Below are positions 21,689 to 31,244 of a stretch of DNA of 64,000 nucleotides, piece after piece. The first letter of the stretch is position 1. Each line of letters opens with the position of its first letter. The position numbers and the translations under genes are program-made. This stretch comes from Pohlia nutans (lineage: Eukaryota > Streptophyta > Bryopsida > Bryales > Mniaceae): NCBI GenBank assembly GCA_022496805.1, contig CM040094.1, forward strand, positions 6,223,501 through 6,287,500. Direction: 5' to 3'. The notes below the pieces were generated by a model. That model ran no database searches and had not been told where the DNA came from. It worked only from the letters and a program-made list of their open reading frames with translations.

Positions 21689-22888
21689 TTATATCATCTT
21701 TAACAATTTTTGCACCCTACGCAATTTGTAATTATGAGGTTCTAAGATTGCATCCCAAAAACTCAAAATCTCTACAAACGTAGGCCTTTCAACAGGATTG
21801 TCATGCCAACATTTCTCAATCAATGCTTGCACTCTACAAATCAAACTAATGGTATTGAAGTCTAAAGCTTTAGGCAATGCAGGTCGTTGTCCACTGAGAA
21901 CAAGGTCATAGTTCGAAACGCGTTCATCTTCAAAGGGAATACGCCCAGTCAAAATCTCATAGCAAGTCATAGCGTAGCTATACACGTCGGTCTTCTCGGT
22001 GAACGTTGTCGGAACAACAACTCGATTTCGTAAAGCAAGCAATATTTCAGGAGCTCTCCAAAACCGGGTCCCCACGACTCCAATTGAAGATTCAAAGTCA
22101 GCAACATGCACAAACCAATCCTCGTTCAGAGCATCTAGGAGAACGTTGGAAGCTTTTAGGTCTCTATGTATGATGCCATCATGGTGCAATCCTTTCATTC
22201 CCATGGCAATATCACTCATGAACTCCATGGCCATGGCATCTGAAAACGGAGGCCCTGTGTTGTGGTTGAGCTCCATCTTCATGTCGATGAATTTGCGCAA
22301 GTCTCCCCAACATCTTTGGATCAAAAACCCAAACCGTCCGTCTTCCAACAACGTTCCACCCAACATGGAAACGCACTCATAGATGAGAAACACGTCTGTC
22401 CCGGGACATTTTGTAGATTGCAAAAACCCGGGCGGCCATTGATTTTGCAAGTCTCGCAGAAACGATCCTTCTTTGAACACCTTCAACACCCACCCATCAT
22501 CTATTGTGCCATCCTCGCCATGTAGCGCAGCTTCATAAATCTCAGCTTGCCCTCCCTCAGCGATCTTCCTGCCCAGCACCAACTTCTCGCCGAAGTCTTT
22601 GAAAAACGTGCCCCATTCAGGATGTTTCTTGAGGTCTTCAAAGACCACTCGGTTGGTTTTTGCGGAGTCTGATGAGTACGCAGGATCCAGTTCGCTCCAG
22701 TGATCCTTTGAACGTTCGATGTCAAAGTCAATTTCGCTAGAAAACCCACTCTTGATGTGCATCATGTTCTCTATGCGTGCAGAGAAGTACTCTGAACTCG
22801 CCACCGAGTTCTCCACTTCTGGGATTGTGTGGAAATTGGTGCACCAATCTACAGTGGTTGTATCAGAACCCTCTCTTGTTGCTTCCAT
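21689..22888 (-). CDS. Protein kinase with DFE in the activation motif
   Basis: An intronless frame of 399 residues from the ATG at 22886-22888. The frame stays open another 19 codons upstream, but only from a GTG, so the ATG is chosen. The kinase domain spans about residues 103-385: glycine loop IAEGGQAEIY (109-118), likely ATP lysine in VLKVFK (136), catalytic HRDLKASN (241-248), metal-binding motif written DFE (264-266) instead of DFG, then VGTRFWRAPE (272-281) and DVYSYAM (301-307). There is no signal peptide or membrane span, so it is probably cytoplasmic. The GGQAEIYEA loop and ADFE...VGTxFWRAPE activation segment recall kinases expanded in mosses and other seed-free plants (from memory). 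It may phosphorylate Ser/Thr or Tyr; the substrate is unknown. A possible poly(A) signal lies about 170 bases downstream. GTGTGCAG just upstream could be the acceptor of a 5' UTR intron. Confidence 0.85.
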   Translation of the reverse strand: MEATREGSDTTTVDWCTNFHTIPEVENSVASSEYFSARIENMMHIKSGFSSEIDFDIERSKDHWSELDPAYSSDSAKTNRVVFEDLKKHPEWGTFFKDFGEKLVLGRKIAEGGQAEIYEAALHGEDGTIDDGWVLKVFKEGSFLRDLQNQWPPGFLQSTKCPGTDVFLIYECVSMLGGTLLEDGRFGFLIQRCWGDLRKFIDMKMELNHNTGPPFSDAMAMEFMSDIAMGMKGLHHDGIIHRDLKASNVLLDALNEDWFVHVADFESSIGVVGTRFWRAPEILLALRNRVVVPTTFTEKTDVYSYAMTCYEILTGRIPFEDERVSNYDLVLSGQRPALPKALDFNTISLICRVQALIEKCWHDNPVERPTFVEILSFWDAILEPHNYKLRRVQKLLKMI

Positions 22889-23464
22889 CACAATTGAACA
22901 AGAGGTGTTTTCGAGTATCAAATGCGACTCGAAAACCCTGCACACAAATTCTAGGGTTTAGGACCAAAATGGAAAGAAGTAGTGAAATGTTGCAGTAGAA
23001 GTTGATGAAACCCTAGCACTTAATTGTGTATGAAAATAAGTTAGCAGTACGCTTTGCACCGAAGGAGCAACTCCCTTGGCTATTCTAGATGGAAACAACT
23101 CTAGCAACAAACCCCAGAGCTGTAAGAGGAAATGACAGAGTTGTAATTGCCTTGAGCTGGTTGAAGCAATTTCGAGGCTTGGAGGAGGATGTGAACGGTG
23201 CTTGCCGTGTTATATTTCTACACTGGAAAGTCAACTTGATCAACTGTGAAACCCGTGTGAGATAGAGAGGCGATGACGTCAACTATGGCTGAAGGTAGAA
23301 GGGGGTGGTTTGCATTATGACCGAAGGACGAGTTTCCGTCGAATTCCACCAATCAGATTGCAAGAAAGCTGGAAATTGGTCTCTTGGGTTTCACACTATG
23401 CATAGTAGGAAACTATAATACCAGAGTTTTTACTTCAATAGTGTTTGCTACCCCTATCAGAGTT
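22889..23464 (-). promoter_or_regulatory. Presumed 5' flank of the kinase gene
   Basis: This stretch lies upstream of the kinase start and contains no other gene I can support. It includes a CTAGGGTTT/AAACCCTAG pair of plant-style 5' leader motifs at 22948-22960 and 23010-23018. Transcription start and TATA box could not be fixed. Confidence 0.35.
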
Positions 23465-23817
23465 CATAACATTCAATAGTTTTTATGTCCTCTAACTATT
23501 TTTTATGCACTTTGGAACTCCACCTATCTAATTAGCTACTGATAAAGTCCTATTAGGTGTGGAATATGTTGCACCATCTACTCATCTACAGTGGGGTCAG
23601 GTAGAACTACTTCATGCTACACTACTTTTTACTTACACTGAGAGAGGGTATATAGTGAAGATGACACTAAAATGTAAAATGAGTACGATATGAAGATTTT
23701 AGCCACTTAATAAAAATTTCAGCCATGCCAATTTCATGATTTGCAAAATAGAGCGAGTTTTTGGAATTAGTACAGTCACACTCACTATCAGCAAAAAGTA
23801 GTGTACTGAATGTTATG
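23465..23817. mobile_element. MITE family Q, copy 1, split by a TA element
   Basis: Termini are CATAACATTCA and, at the right, the reverse complement of CATAACATTCAGTA. The copies at 29733-29904 and 35374-35551 are uninterrupted. Where this copy has the insertion (ATGC-TA [insert] TA-CTGAATG), the copy at 29733 reads ATGCTACTGAATG. Confidence 0.75.
23620..23803 (+). mobile_element. TA-duplicating MITE family P, copy 1 (184 bp)
   Basis: It begins CACTACTTTTTACTT and ends with the reverse complement of CACTACTTTTTGCT. TA lies on both sides, and the empty site in its host element has one TA. A TA duplication points to Tc1/mariner (Stowaway-like) elements. Confidence 0.75.
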
Positions 23818-24297
23818 TCGTGGAAAATCACTCACTGCCAGTCTACGAGTATAAAGGAATCTAGAGGTATTAGCTGGAAAAGCAAGGAATGCGTGTTCAT
23901 CGTTTTTGATCTTCCGACACATGCACTGCAAAGGAAGAACACCTGGCAAGACTGAGGCTCTTGGTGTGTTTGTTGTACTAAGGCTCTTGCTGTGCACATT
24001 GTACTAAAGCATATGAATCAGTGCTAGGGAAATAATAATTAAGAAAAATCTGCTAGATTCCTCTACTAGTCTAAACTTTTTCTTTTATCACACTCTCTAG
24101 TGCCACTTTCTGGTATCTCCATACACAAACGGTATTGAATTTTGTGGTTGGAGAATCTCCACATGTCGTAGTGTTCTGAATTAATTCTCATTGGTGCATA
24201 AAGGAGTGACATAAAAAAATTATGAGTATGTACTTCAACCAACCCTAAACCTTGAGACAATCTTCTTGCTATTCCATCTATGTTGTATTGTAAATAC
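23818..24297. other. Intergenic stretch, nothing recognised
   Basis: No coding region, RNA gene or element boundary could be supported. Confidence 0.4.
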
Positions 24298-24435
24298 AAA
24301 GTACTCTCAATTTCTCTTCCTTCGCCAGCCTGGCTCGCCTGGCTCGGTTTTCTGTGTGTATGTTTGTTTCTGTTGCTCCCGCAGTGGTAATAAAGGTTAA
24401 AAAAAAAAAAAAAAAAAAAAAAGTACTCTCAATTT
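24298..24435 (+). mobile_element. Short retroposed transcript end with poly(A) and 15-bp target duplication
   Basis: AAGTACTCTCAATTT occurs at 24299-24313 and again at 24421-24435, directly after a pure A tract. The roughly 85-base insert is more GC-rich than its surroundings (CGCCAGCCTGGCTCGCCTGG) and ends with a TAATAAAGG signal about 5 bases before the A tract. Poly(A), polyadenylation signal and a long target duplication are the marks of LINE-type retroposition of an mRNA or LINE 3' end. The source transcript is not identifiable from so short a piece. Confidence 0.8.
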
Positions 24436-25029
24436 TAGGTTGGTGTTTTGCTTGCAGCTTCTAATTTTAATGAGGTACTAAGACGCTCCAACCAACTACC
24501 TGCTGGTTCTTCTCGAGCATTGATTAAAACCTCTGGTGGTTAGTTACAAATCAGTGGGTTAATTTCTTGAAATAACTGATCAAATCTCAAGAATAGAGGC
24601 AAAAGATCGGACTTAGTGACTGAAAATTAGTTATATTTAGTATTTATAAACGAAATATATAGAGTATATTCTTAAAAAACCAGTTGCTTCGGAAAAAAAA
24701 ACAGGAAATTGACTGGTTGGCTCAAAAAGTATCATGAACACTGATTAGAACAAGCCCACCAATGAGACCTGATATTCCTATTTCCAAACCTTTTATACCA
24801 ATTCAAACCTAAATTTTGCCAAAAAAGAGGAGTCTAGCTAGTATCCAAAACCAAAACACCAACCTCAAACGCTCCAACTTTCGAAGTCAAATCGGGACCT
24901 CAATTTCAAGGAATTTGAGGATAGAAGTCACTAGTGAGAATGCTCTTATGATACAACTTGAAAATTTTGTCCTTCTTAGTGGAATTTTTGTCTTCTCACT
25001 GCCGTGAATTGAGACGCTAGCAAGAAAGC
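24436..25029. promoter_or_regulatory. Presumed 5' flank of the Dabb gene
   Basis: No gene is visible between the retroposon and the ATG at 25030. The segment contains AT-rich stretches (TATATAGAGTATATTC near 24656) that could serve core promoter roles, but no element can be fixed. Confidence 0.35.
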
Positions 25030-28000
25030 ATGGAGCTTTGCACTTCCTTGTCGAATTGGGTTCTTCTGATTAGCGTTCTCTGCATCCTCGGCAGTTCAAT
25101 GCAAGTTCCTCTGGCTACATGAACTCGGCTGAATTTTGGCTTCTGGGTTGTTGTTGGAATCTGGTTTTTTTTTTTTTTTTTTTTTTTTGTTGATTTTCAC
25201 TTAAATTGTGGTTCCAGTGTTTTATTTTTTTTACAGATTTGAGTGAAGTGGTTGCTTTACTTTACATTCTTTTCTTGTTTGTTTGCCTTCAGAAGCACGG
25301 TGAGTGAGCCATCAGCTTTGGAGGCAACCGGAACCAGAACGAGGTATGTTGCGAAAGAAATCCCTCCTGGGCTTGATGGAGTAACCAGGGTTTCAGTAAA
25401 ATGAATTATACGACACTTTAAGCGGTGAGCATAATTAGTTTCTATTATGTCATGTTTTCTTGTTAGCAAATAAAAAGAGGATTCCAACGCACTAAAGAAT
25501 GTATCTTTTGGATACCATATGTAAAAGTTACAAGGGTTTTGATAGGTGACCTAAAATCAACATCAGATCATATGTTTACACTACAAGGAGAAGGCATCGC
25601 TTTTCATTCACTCTGTGAGTCAAACGGTGCCACTTCGCACTCACCAATTTTTTGGTTGAACTTGGTGAGTACGATTCGTCATAGGCGTGTACAACAAAAA
25701 AAGGACAATGAATAGGATCCTCCTGAGTGAGAATCGACGCCTCTCCTTGTAGTGTTCAGTGGTGTACATCCTCATAATCAATATGCAATTCATGTCTAAA
25801 ATTTTAGGCTGTTAGTTTTAGGTAAGCTATTAATTTTGGGTTTACAAACCTTCTTTCATCAAAATAACAAAATTAAAAAAATAATTAGTTGCAACTTGTA
25901 TCCATCTATACCTTTAAATCTACACTAGTCCTAGTTTTTAGAGCTTTGTGCACTTAAATGTCACTTTCAAACGCGCCATATGATCATAAAACTAGGTGTT
26001 CGTTGATTATCGATCATAGGAAGGTGTGTAATGGGGAGATGACAATTAAGTAGGTCGATCACAAGGAGACGTTATTCATTTCATTGAAATTGTTAAACTG
26101 TTGTGCATTAAATAACATAAATAGTGACTGATGATGGAAATCTTGGATGCATTATTTGCAGAAAGGTGGTTGAGCAGACAGTGATTTTCCAGCTGAAACC
26201 AAACATAAGTGATGCGGTGAAGGAGAACATAGTGCAGGGCTTTGCCGATTTAAAAGCCAGTTGTCCTGAATGGGTGGTGGCCGAGTCTGCAGGTATGTCA
26301 CGCATTTGACCAAGTGCATCGTAATGCTCGACGATGAGGGCATTTCGTGAAAGAAAAAGAAAAAGATTTTTTTTAAATTTAAAAATAAATAAATTTAAAT
26401 TTAAAAATAAATAAATCAGACTAGGATAGCAAAGCTTGACAATGAAGCTTTTCTTTTCCTTCGCGAAATGTCCGAAAAGAACAGTACCCAACGTAAACCA
26501 CAGCCAGGATATTAGACAAAGTTTGATTTCATCCATCACTTGTGATGAAAAAAGCATATCACACCAGGTTAGGTTTGGTTTGTTTTTTGTTTTTGGTTTT
26601 TTTTTAAATTTAAAATTTATTATTTTTAATAATGGTAATTAGGGTTTCTGCTTTTTTGTGTGATGAAATTGTGACATATCACACCGGCCTTTGTGGTCTG
26701 AAGCAATGTACGGGTTTTTTGGGGCTAAATATCGCCAATTTTTTTTTTTTATCTAGGGCATTTGACTCCAAACCTATAGGAAGAAAATGCAATCAAATTA
26801 GTCATATTTTAAAAAAATAAAAAATGTTTAAATGTAAATTTCTAGCCAGATTTTGTATTGTAGCTACTAAACTACCACAAAATTATGCAAGATTTTTCAA
26901 AGTTGAAGCTTGAACCAAATTCTTGGAGCTGCCTCAACCATTTTTTGAAAAACAAGTAATGAAAAAGAAGCCTGTAGTATCTATGCTTTCTGCATGAACC
27001 CTTAAAGGTCCAAAGAGCCCTTTCCGTCCAATATTATACACCAATATTCCATTGTATTTGGCATGGTTCCACACCTCCTATGAGTTTTAGATCAAATGTG
27101 AAATTAAAATTCACATCAACATGATTTTAACGAGCTATTGGAGTCTTAATTTGAGACTTTCTATTTACAAAAAATATAAAATATACGCAACGTATCTACT
27201 ATTCCCATTTGTCCTTTAAAGGTTAACACCACATAATTTAGTAGCTTTTGTTGGTCAAAACTGCAGGCCTTGTCCCTCAACCCAGTCAATTAGAAGGTGA
27301 AGGCGTGGGACTTTTTATGAGATTTTTTTCCAAGGAGGATCTGGACGCTTTCTTTACTAGCAAGCAGAAACGCATCATGGCTGAGAAATACATCCTGCCA
27401 TATACTACGGTAAATAATCTTTGAGCTTATGACAGGCATTGTTTTACTTTGATTTGTTATGGAGGTTTACTGTAGAGCTCTCTAGCTATGGCCCAGGTAT
27501 TATATTTACTTAAACCTCCTCCTATGATTTCTTCTTGTCTTTGGGAATAATTCTTTCTTGATCCGTGTGCTAATTTCACCACTATTGATTGCTAGCAACA
27601 TTAGGGGAGTAGCTATAACAACATTACTTAAAAAATCTCTAATGTTAGAAATGTTGCTTAACAAGCTCTAACGTTGTTTGAGTTCTTTACAAACTCAGCA
27701 TATAGTGTATGATCCTAGTAGTGTTTGCCCTAAAGTGCACAACTAGGAGAAGCATATGAAGACTTTGGATCTTGAATGTACACTTGTCTCTCTATTATGA
27801 TATGTTTGGGAAGCCCTAACTTCAAAATGACATGCATGGATTAGTCACAGAAATGACTTATCACATGTGTAGTGTTTTGTTTGAAACAATATTATTATTA
27901 CATTATGGAGTGTCATATTATGGAGGGTAAACTATAGAAAATGTTTTGTGTGTGTAACGATGCAGGATGTGATTACGATGTATTTTGAGGCAAAAGTTGA

Positions 28001-30335
28001 TGACGATGATGAAACTGTGTACAGAGAAGGAGATGTAAGCTCTCTCACTCACTATGGGTAACTAAACTAGCATCTAAGCCACTCATGATTGACAGTTTCA
28101 AAATGGATGAGATAAATGCCGATTATAGGAATTGATGCTAAGTTATACTCTTGAATCAAGAACATCTTAAAGTGTATTTTTGGTTCATCAAATGGCTCAC
28201 ATTAGAAGTAGTGTTATGGGTTGTAACCCTCTTCCTCTTAACCCAAAAAAACCCAACACATTTGTGTTGACCAATCAACTTTGTAACCATTTTGGTTGGA
28301 AATCTACAGTTATAGAAACGTAATCCTTCAATGATGAATTATCGGTGAATGTGCAGTAATAGTGAATGTGGATTTTAGAATCATTGACTATATTTAAAAA
28401 GAGTGCCACGTCATGAAAACTTAGCGATTGTCATTAACATGCATTTTGGAAATAACTTAAAAGCATTTGGGATGTTCTCTTGATTTGGCACTAGTAGAAA
28501 AATATGCTAAAAAGAAGCACAGTCGAAATCGGCTGCGGTTCTTTTGACCAGCTTGATCTGCAGTCGCTAAACGATTGCAAATTTTCTTTTTGGTTTAGCG
28601 ACTACAAGTTTAGGAACAATTTAGCGACTACAATTTTAGGAATTAGAGTTATTCCTCTCATTGCACACTCTTGCAGGCATTTAAGAATGGCGCGGAACGT
28701 ATAGTTGGTATCAAGGTGAAGAATGGTACTTCTCAAGAAGATATCAATACCATGATCAAATCGTTGAACGATCTCATAGATGCACCAGAGCTCAGTTCCC
28801 TTTTGACCCAGATCACTGCTGGTAAGTCGGTCATGTTTTGCAATGCAAAAGTTTGTTGAAACCATTTTGACAAAGTTCAAAGATTCTCTTCATTAAAAAG
28901 CATCACGATTGATCTTTTTCACCCTAAAGTCCATTGCTATCTTTTATTTGAGATTCATAGCAAATCTCACACTTACTAACCTCTCATTTGGACATGTAGG
29001 CACCAATTTCTGTGCCTTTGACCAACGTTACACTCATAGTATTGCAGTGAGATGCCCATCATGTAAGTCGGGAACCTTCCCTGGAAAAAAACCTTGTTCT
29101 CACAAAATTTCAATTTCAATTCCATGCCATACCTGATGATAGGTTTCTGTGATAATGTGTGTTTAAGCTTTTGTTGGAAAATAATGAAACTGAGGTCACC
29201 GCCAGCGTTAAATTTGAATTTATTTAAACTTCAGAGTATGTATGTTATGCATTCTTGTTTGGTTTTGGTTTTTGATTGCAGAATTTGATAATGGTTGATG
29301 GTACTCGATCTGTTGTATATGGCAATTTTAATTTACATGACATACTGAATGTGGGTATTTGAAATGGCTGTAACATTTGAATTGACAACTGAGGTGAATT
29401 GTGTGCAGTGGAAGCTTTGCACGCATACTCAAAACATCCACATCATATTGGTGTAAGTATCTTCTCCATGAACTACCCTCTTAAAAAAAGAAAAAGAAAA
29501 AAGAGAGATTTTGAACTGTTTCAAGAAATTCTAAACATTGTTATAAAGAAAATCCTCTTGAACCTTTGGTTGTATACATGTCTTTTTTATAAATCATGGA
29601 GAGCCCTCTTTTGTGACTAGACAAAGACATCTGCATAAATCATAAAAAGAAAATTCTTTATGATGTTCTAAAAGTTTATTTTTACTAAAAGCCTTGTTAA
29701 TATTTCAACAAAACATTCTGATAAGTCACAATCATAACATTCAGTGTCCTTCATGCCCACTGTCTTTCCTTCATGCACTTTTCTCATCACCTTGAGCCTC
29801 CACTTGTCCACTTAGCTATTGATGAAGTATTGTTGGATGTGGAATATTCCACATCATTTACTGTAGAGATAAGGCAGAGACAATGCATGCTACTGAATGT
29901 TATGATGGGAGTTTAAGAGTTACTCTTGGATATTTGGGACTATTTCATCCCAATTGTTTAACATATTTGACACTCATCTAATTAGGTAACCAAAATTAAT
30001 CATTCAATAAGACATTAACTTGTCATGCATGATGCATGGGGAACCTTGTTCACATCATTGGGAAGTAAACATTACTGCCAAACTGCTGTTTGTGACAAAT
30101 TTTTGCAAGTATTTGCTCAATTTAGCAAGTGATTACCAAGAATTTACCATCATTCTTGTACCCTTTACTACCTGGTAATATGGTCAGGTTCCTTGTGATG
30201 TTTGATGCTTAGCAGAACTCATCAAGGGCTTGGATTGTGCAGGTGATTTCAAAGACAGTGTGGCCAATTGCAGAGAGTCTCTTGCAAGCTGATTATATTG
30301 TGGATGGCTCAGGTGCCAGGAGATCGTTTCATTAG
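25030..30335 (+). CDS. Secreted double stress-responsive A/B-barrel (Dabb) protein
   Basis: Nine exons, all with consistent phases: 25030-25100, 25293-25343, 26162-26292, 27267-27409, 27966-28034, 28677-28821, 29000-29062, 29409-29452, 30243-30335. They give 269 residues. The first 23 residues (MELCTSLSNWVLLISVLCIL then GSS) are a clear signal peptide. Dabb domain 1 covers about residues 41-147 (starts KVVEQTVIFQLKPNIS). Domain 2 covers about 160-262 (AERIVGIKVKNGTSQEDINT, later HSIAVRCPS-LEALHAYSKHPHHIG). Strand-helix patterns, LEALHAYSKHPHH and VWPIAESLLQADYIVD match the dimeric alpha-beta barrel family; tandem Dabb proteins such as Arabidopsis UP3 exist. A role in stress or defence is inferred from the family. 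Exon 1 uses a GC donor (GCAAGT); this is the least certain junction. Introns hold MITEs (25579, 26995, 29733). Confidence 0.86.
25579..25754. mobile_element. CACTA-like MITE family N, copy 1
   Basis: It begins CACTACAAGGAGAAGGCATCG and ends with the reverse complement of CACTACAAGGAGAGGCGTCG. It lies in intron 2 of the Dabb gene. CACTACAAG termini are typical of the CACTA (En/Spm) superfamily. The expected 3-base duplication is not clear. Confidence 0.68.
26995..27226 (-). mobile_element. TTAA MITE family D, copy 3 (232 bp)
   Basis: It is the reverse complement of the copy at 8490-8723, with termini TGAACCCTTAAAGGTCC (first TTAA mutated) and GTCCTTTAAAGGTTAA. It sits in intron 3 of the Dabb gene, 40 bases from the acceptor of exon 4. 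Confidence 0.78.
29733..29904. mobile_element. MITE family Q, copy 2 (172 bp)
   Basis: It begins CATAACATTCAGTGTCC and ends GCTACTGAATGTTATG. It lies in intron 8 of the Dabb gene. This is the uninterrupted reference for the copy at 23465. Confidence 0.75.
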
Positions 30336-31244
30336 TGCTTGAGCTTTGAGCATGTTTTTCTTCAAACACTAAATGTGTCATAAGTGATAATTTCTATATG
30401 TAAATGTTGTAGATATTGGGGAGCTTTTATGTACACTTAGAGGGGTAGAGTACGTCATGTGCACGAGAACAATCTGATAGAGTCACGAGAATAGGCACGT
30501 ACTGTACAGTTCCAAAAACAGTTCCAAAAATAGATCCAAGTACATTTATTGGACACGGCAGTAAGTTCTCGTTTGTCATGCAACTTGAATTGCAGTACTT
30601 TTGATTATGTCCTTCCCGATTCTTGTTATTTTGACTCGTTTGTCATGTATCATTGTAATGTAGAGGTACCCATAGCTGATATGTACTCCATAACTGATAT
30701 GTACTCCATAACTAATTTGTAGAGCTCCTAGAAGTTGTGTTTGATGTACACAATGATGGCCAATCAAGAGCTGTCACGTGACGCAAATTTATGTTTGAGA
30801 ATTGATCTCACTGTTGTTGGTTATAGATGAACCTATATTGTTAATCATGGGTTTCAAAAAACTTTCCACTTAATTTGTCTTTAATAAATTTAATTTTGAG
30901 AAAATTTCCATTATATAATATCTATGTTTCTCTATGAAAGAAGAATCTCATTGGTAAACTCCATCATTTTCCATGCTAACTTTTTTTATTATATTGGTTA
31001 TAGGAGCACACTGGAGATACCAAAAACTTACTTGACAAACGCAGATTCTCTGCCGCACTCGCGTTGGGCGACTGGTGTGAATGGGACATGAATGGGACAT
31101 GAATGTTATGGAAGAGCTCACTTTTACCTACCCTTTACCCACCCTTTTGTTTTCAAGCACTATATCAGTACTCCAACCTCCAACATTTTTGTCTCTCAGT
31201 TCATGTTTTTTTATTTTTATAACTGCTAAAGAGAGGCTGGGAAG

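Noticed and set aside
22889..22945. Extended N-terminus of the kinase starting at 22945
   Set aside because: The frame there starts with GTG, and the first in-frame ATG is at 22888. A nuclear plant gene is unlikely to use the GTG.
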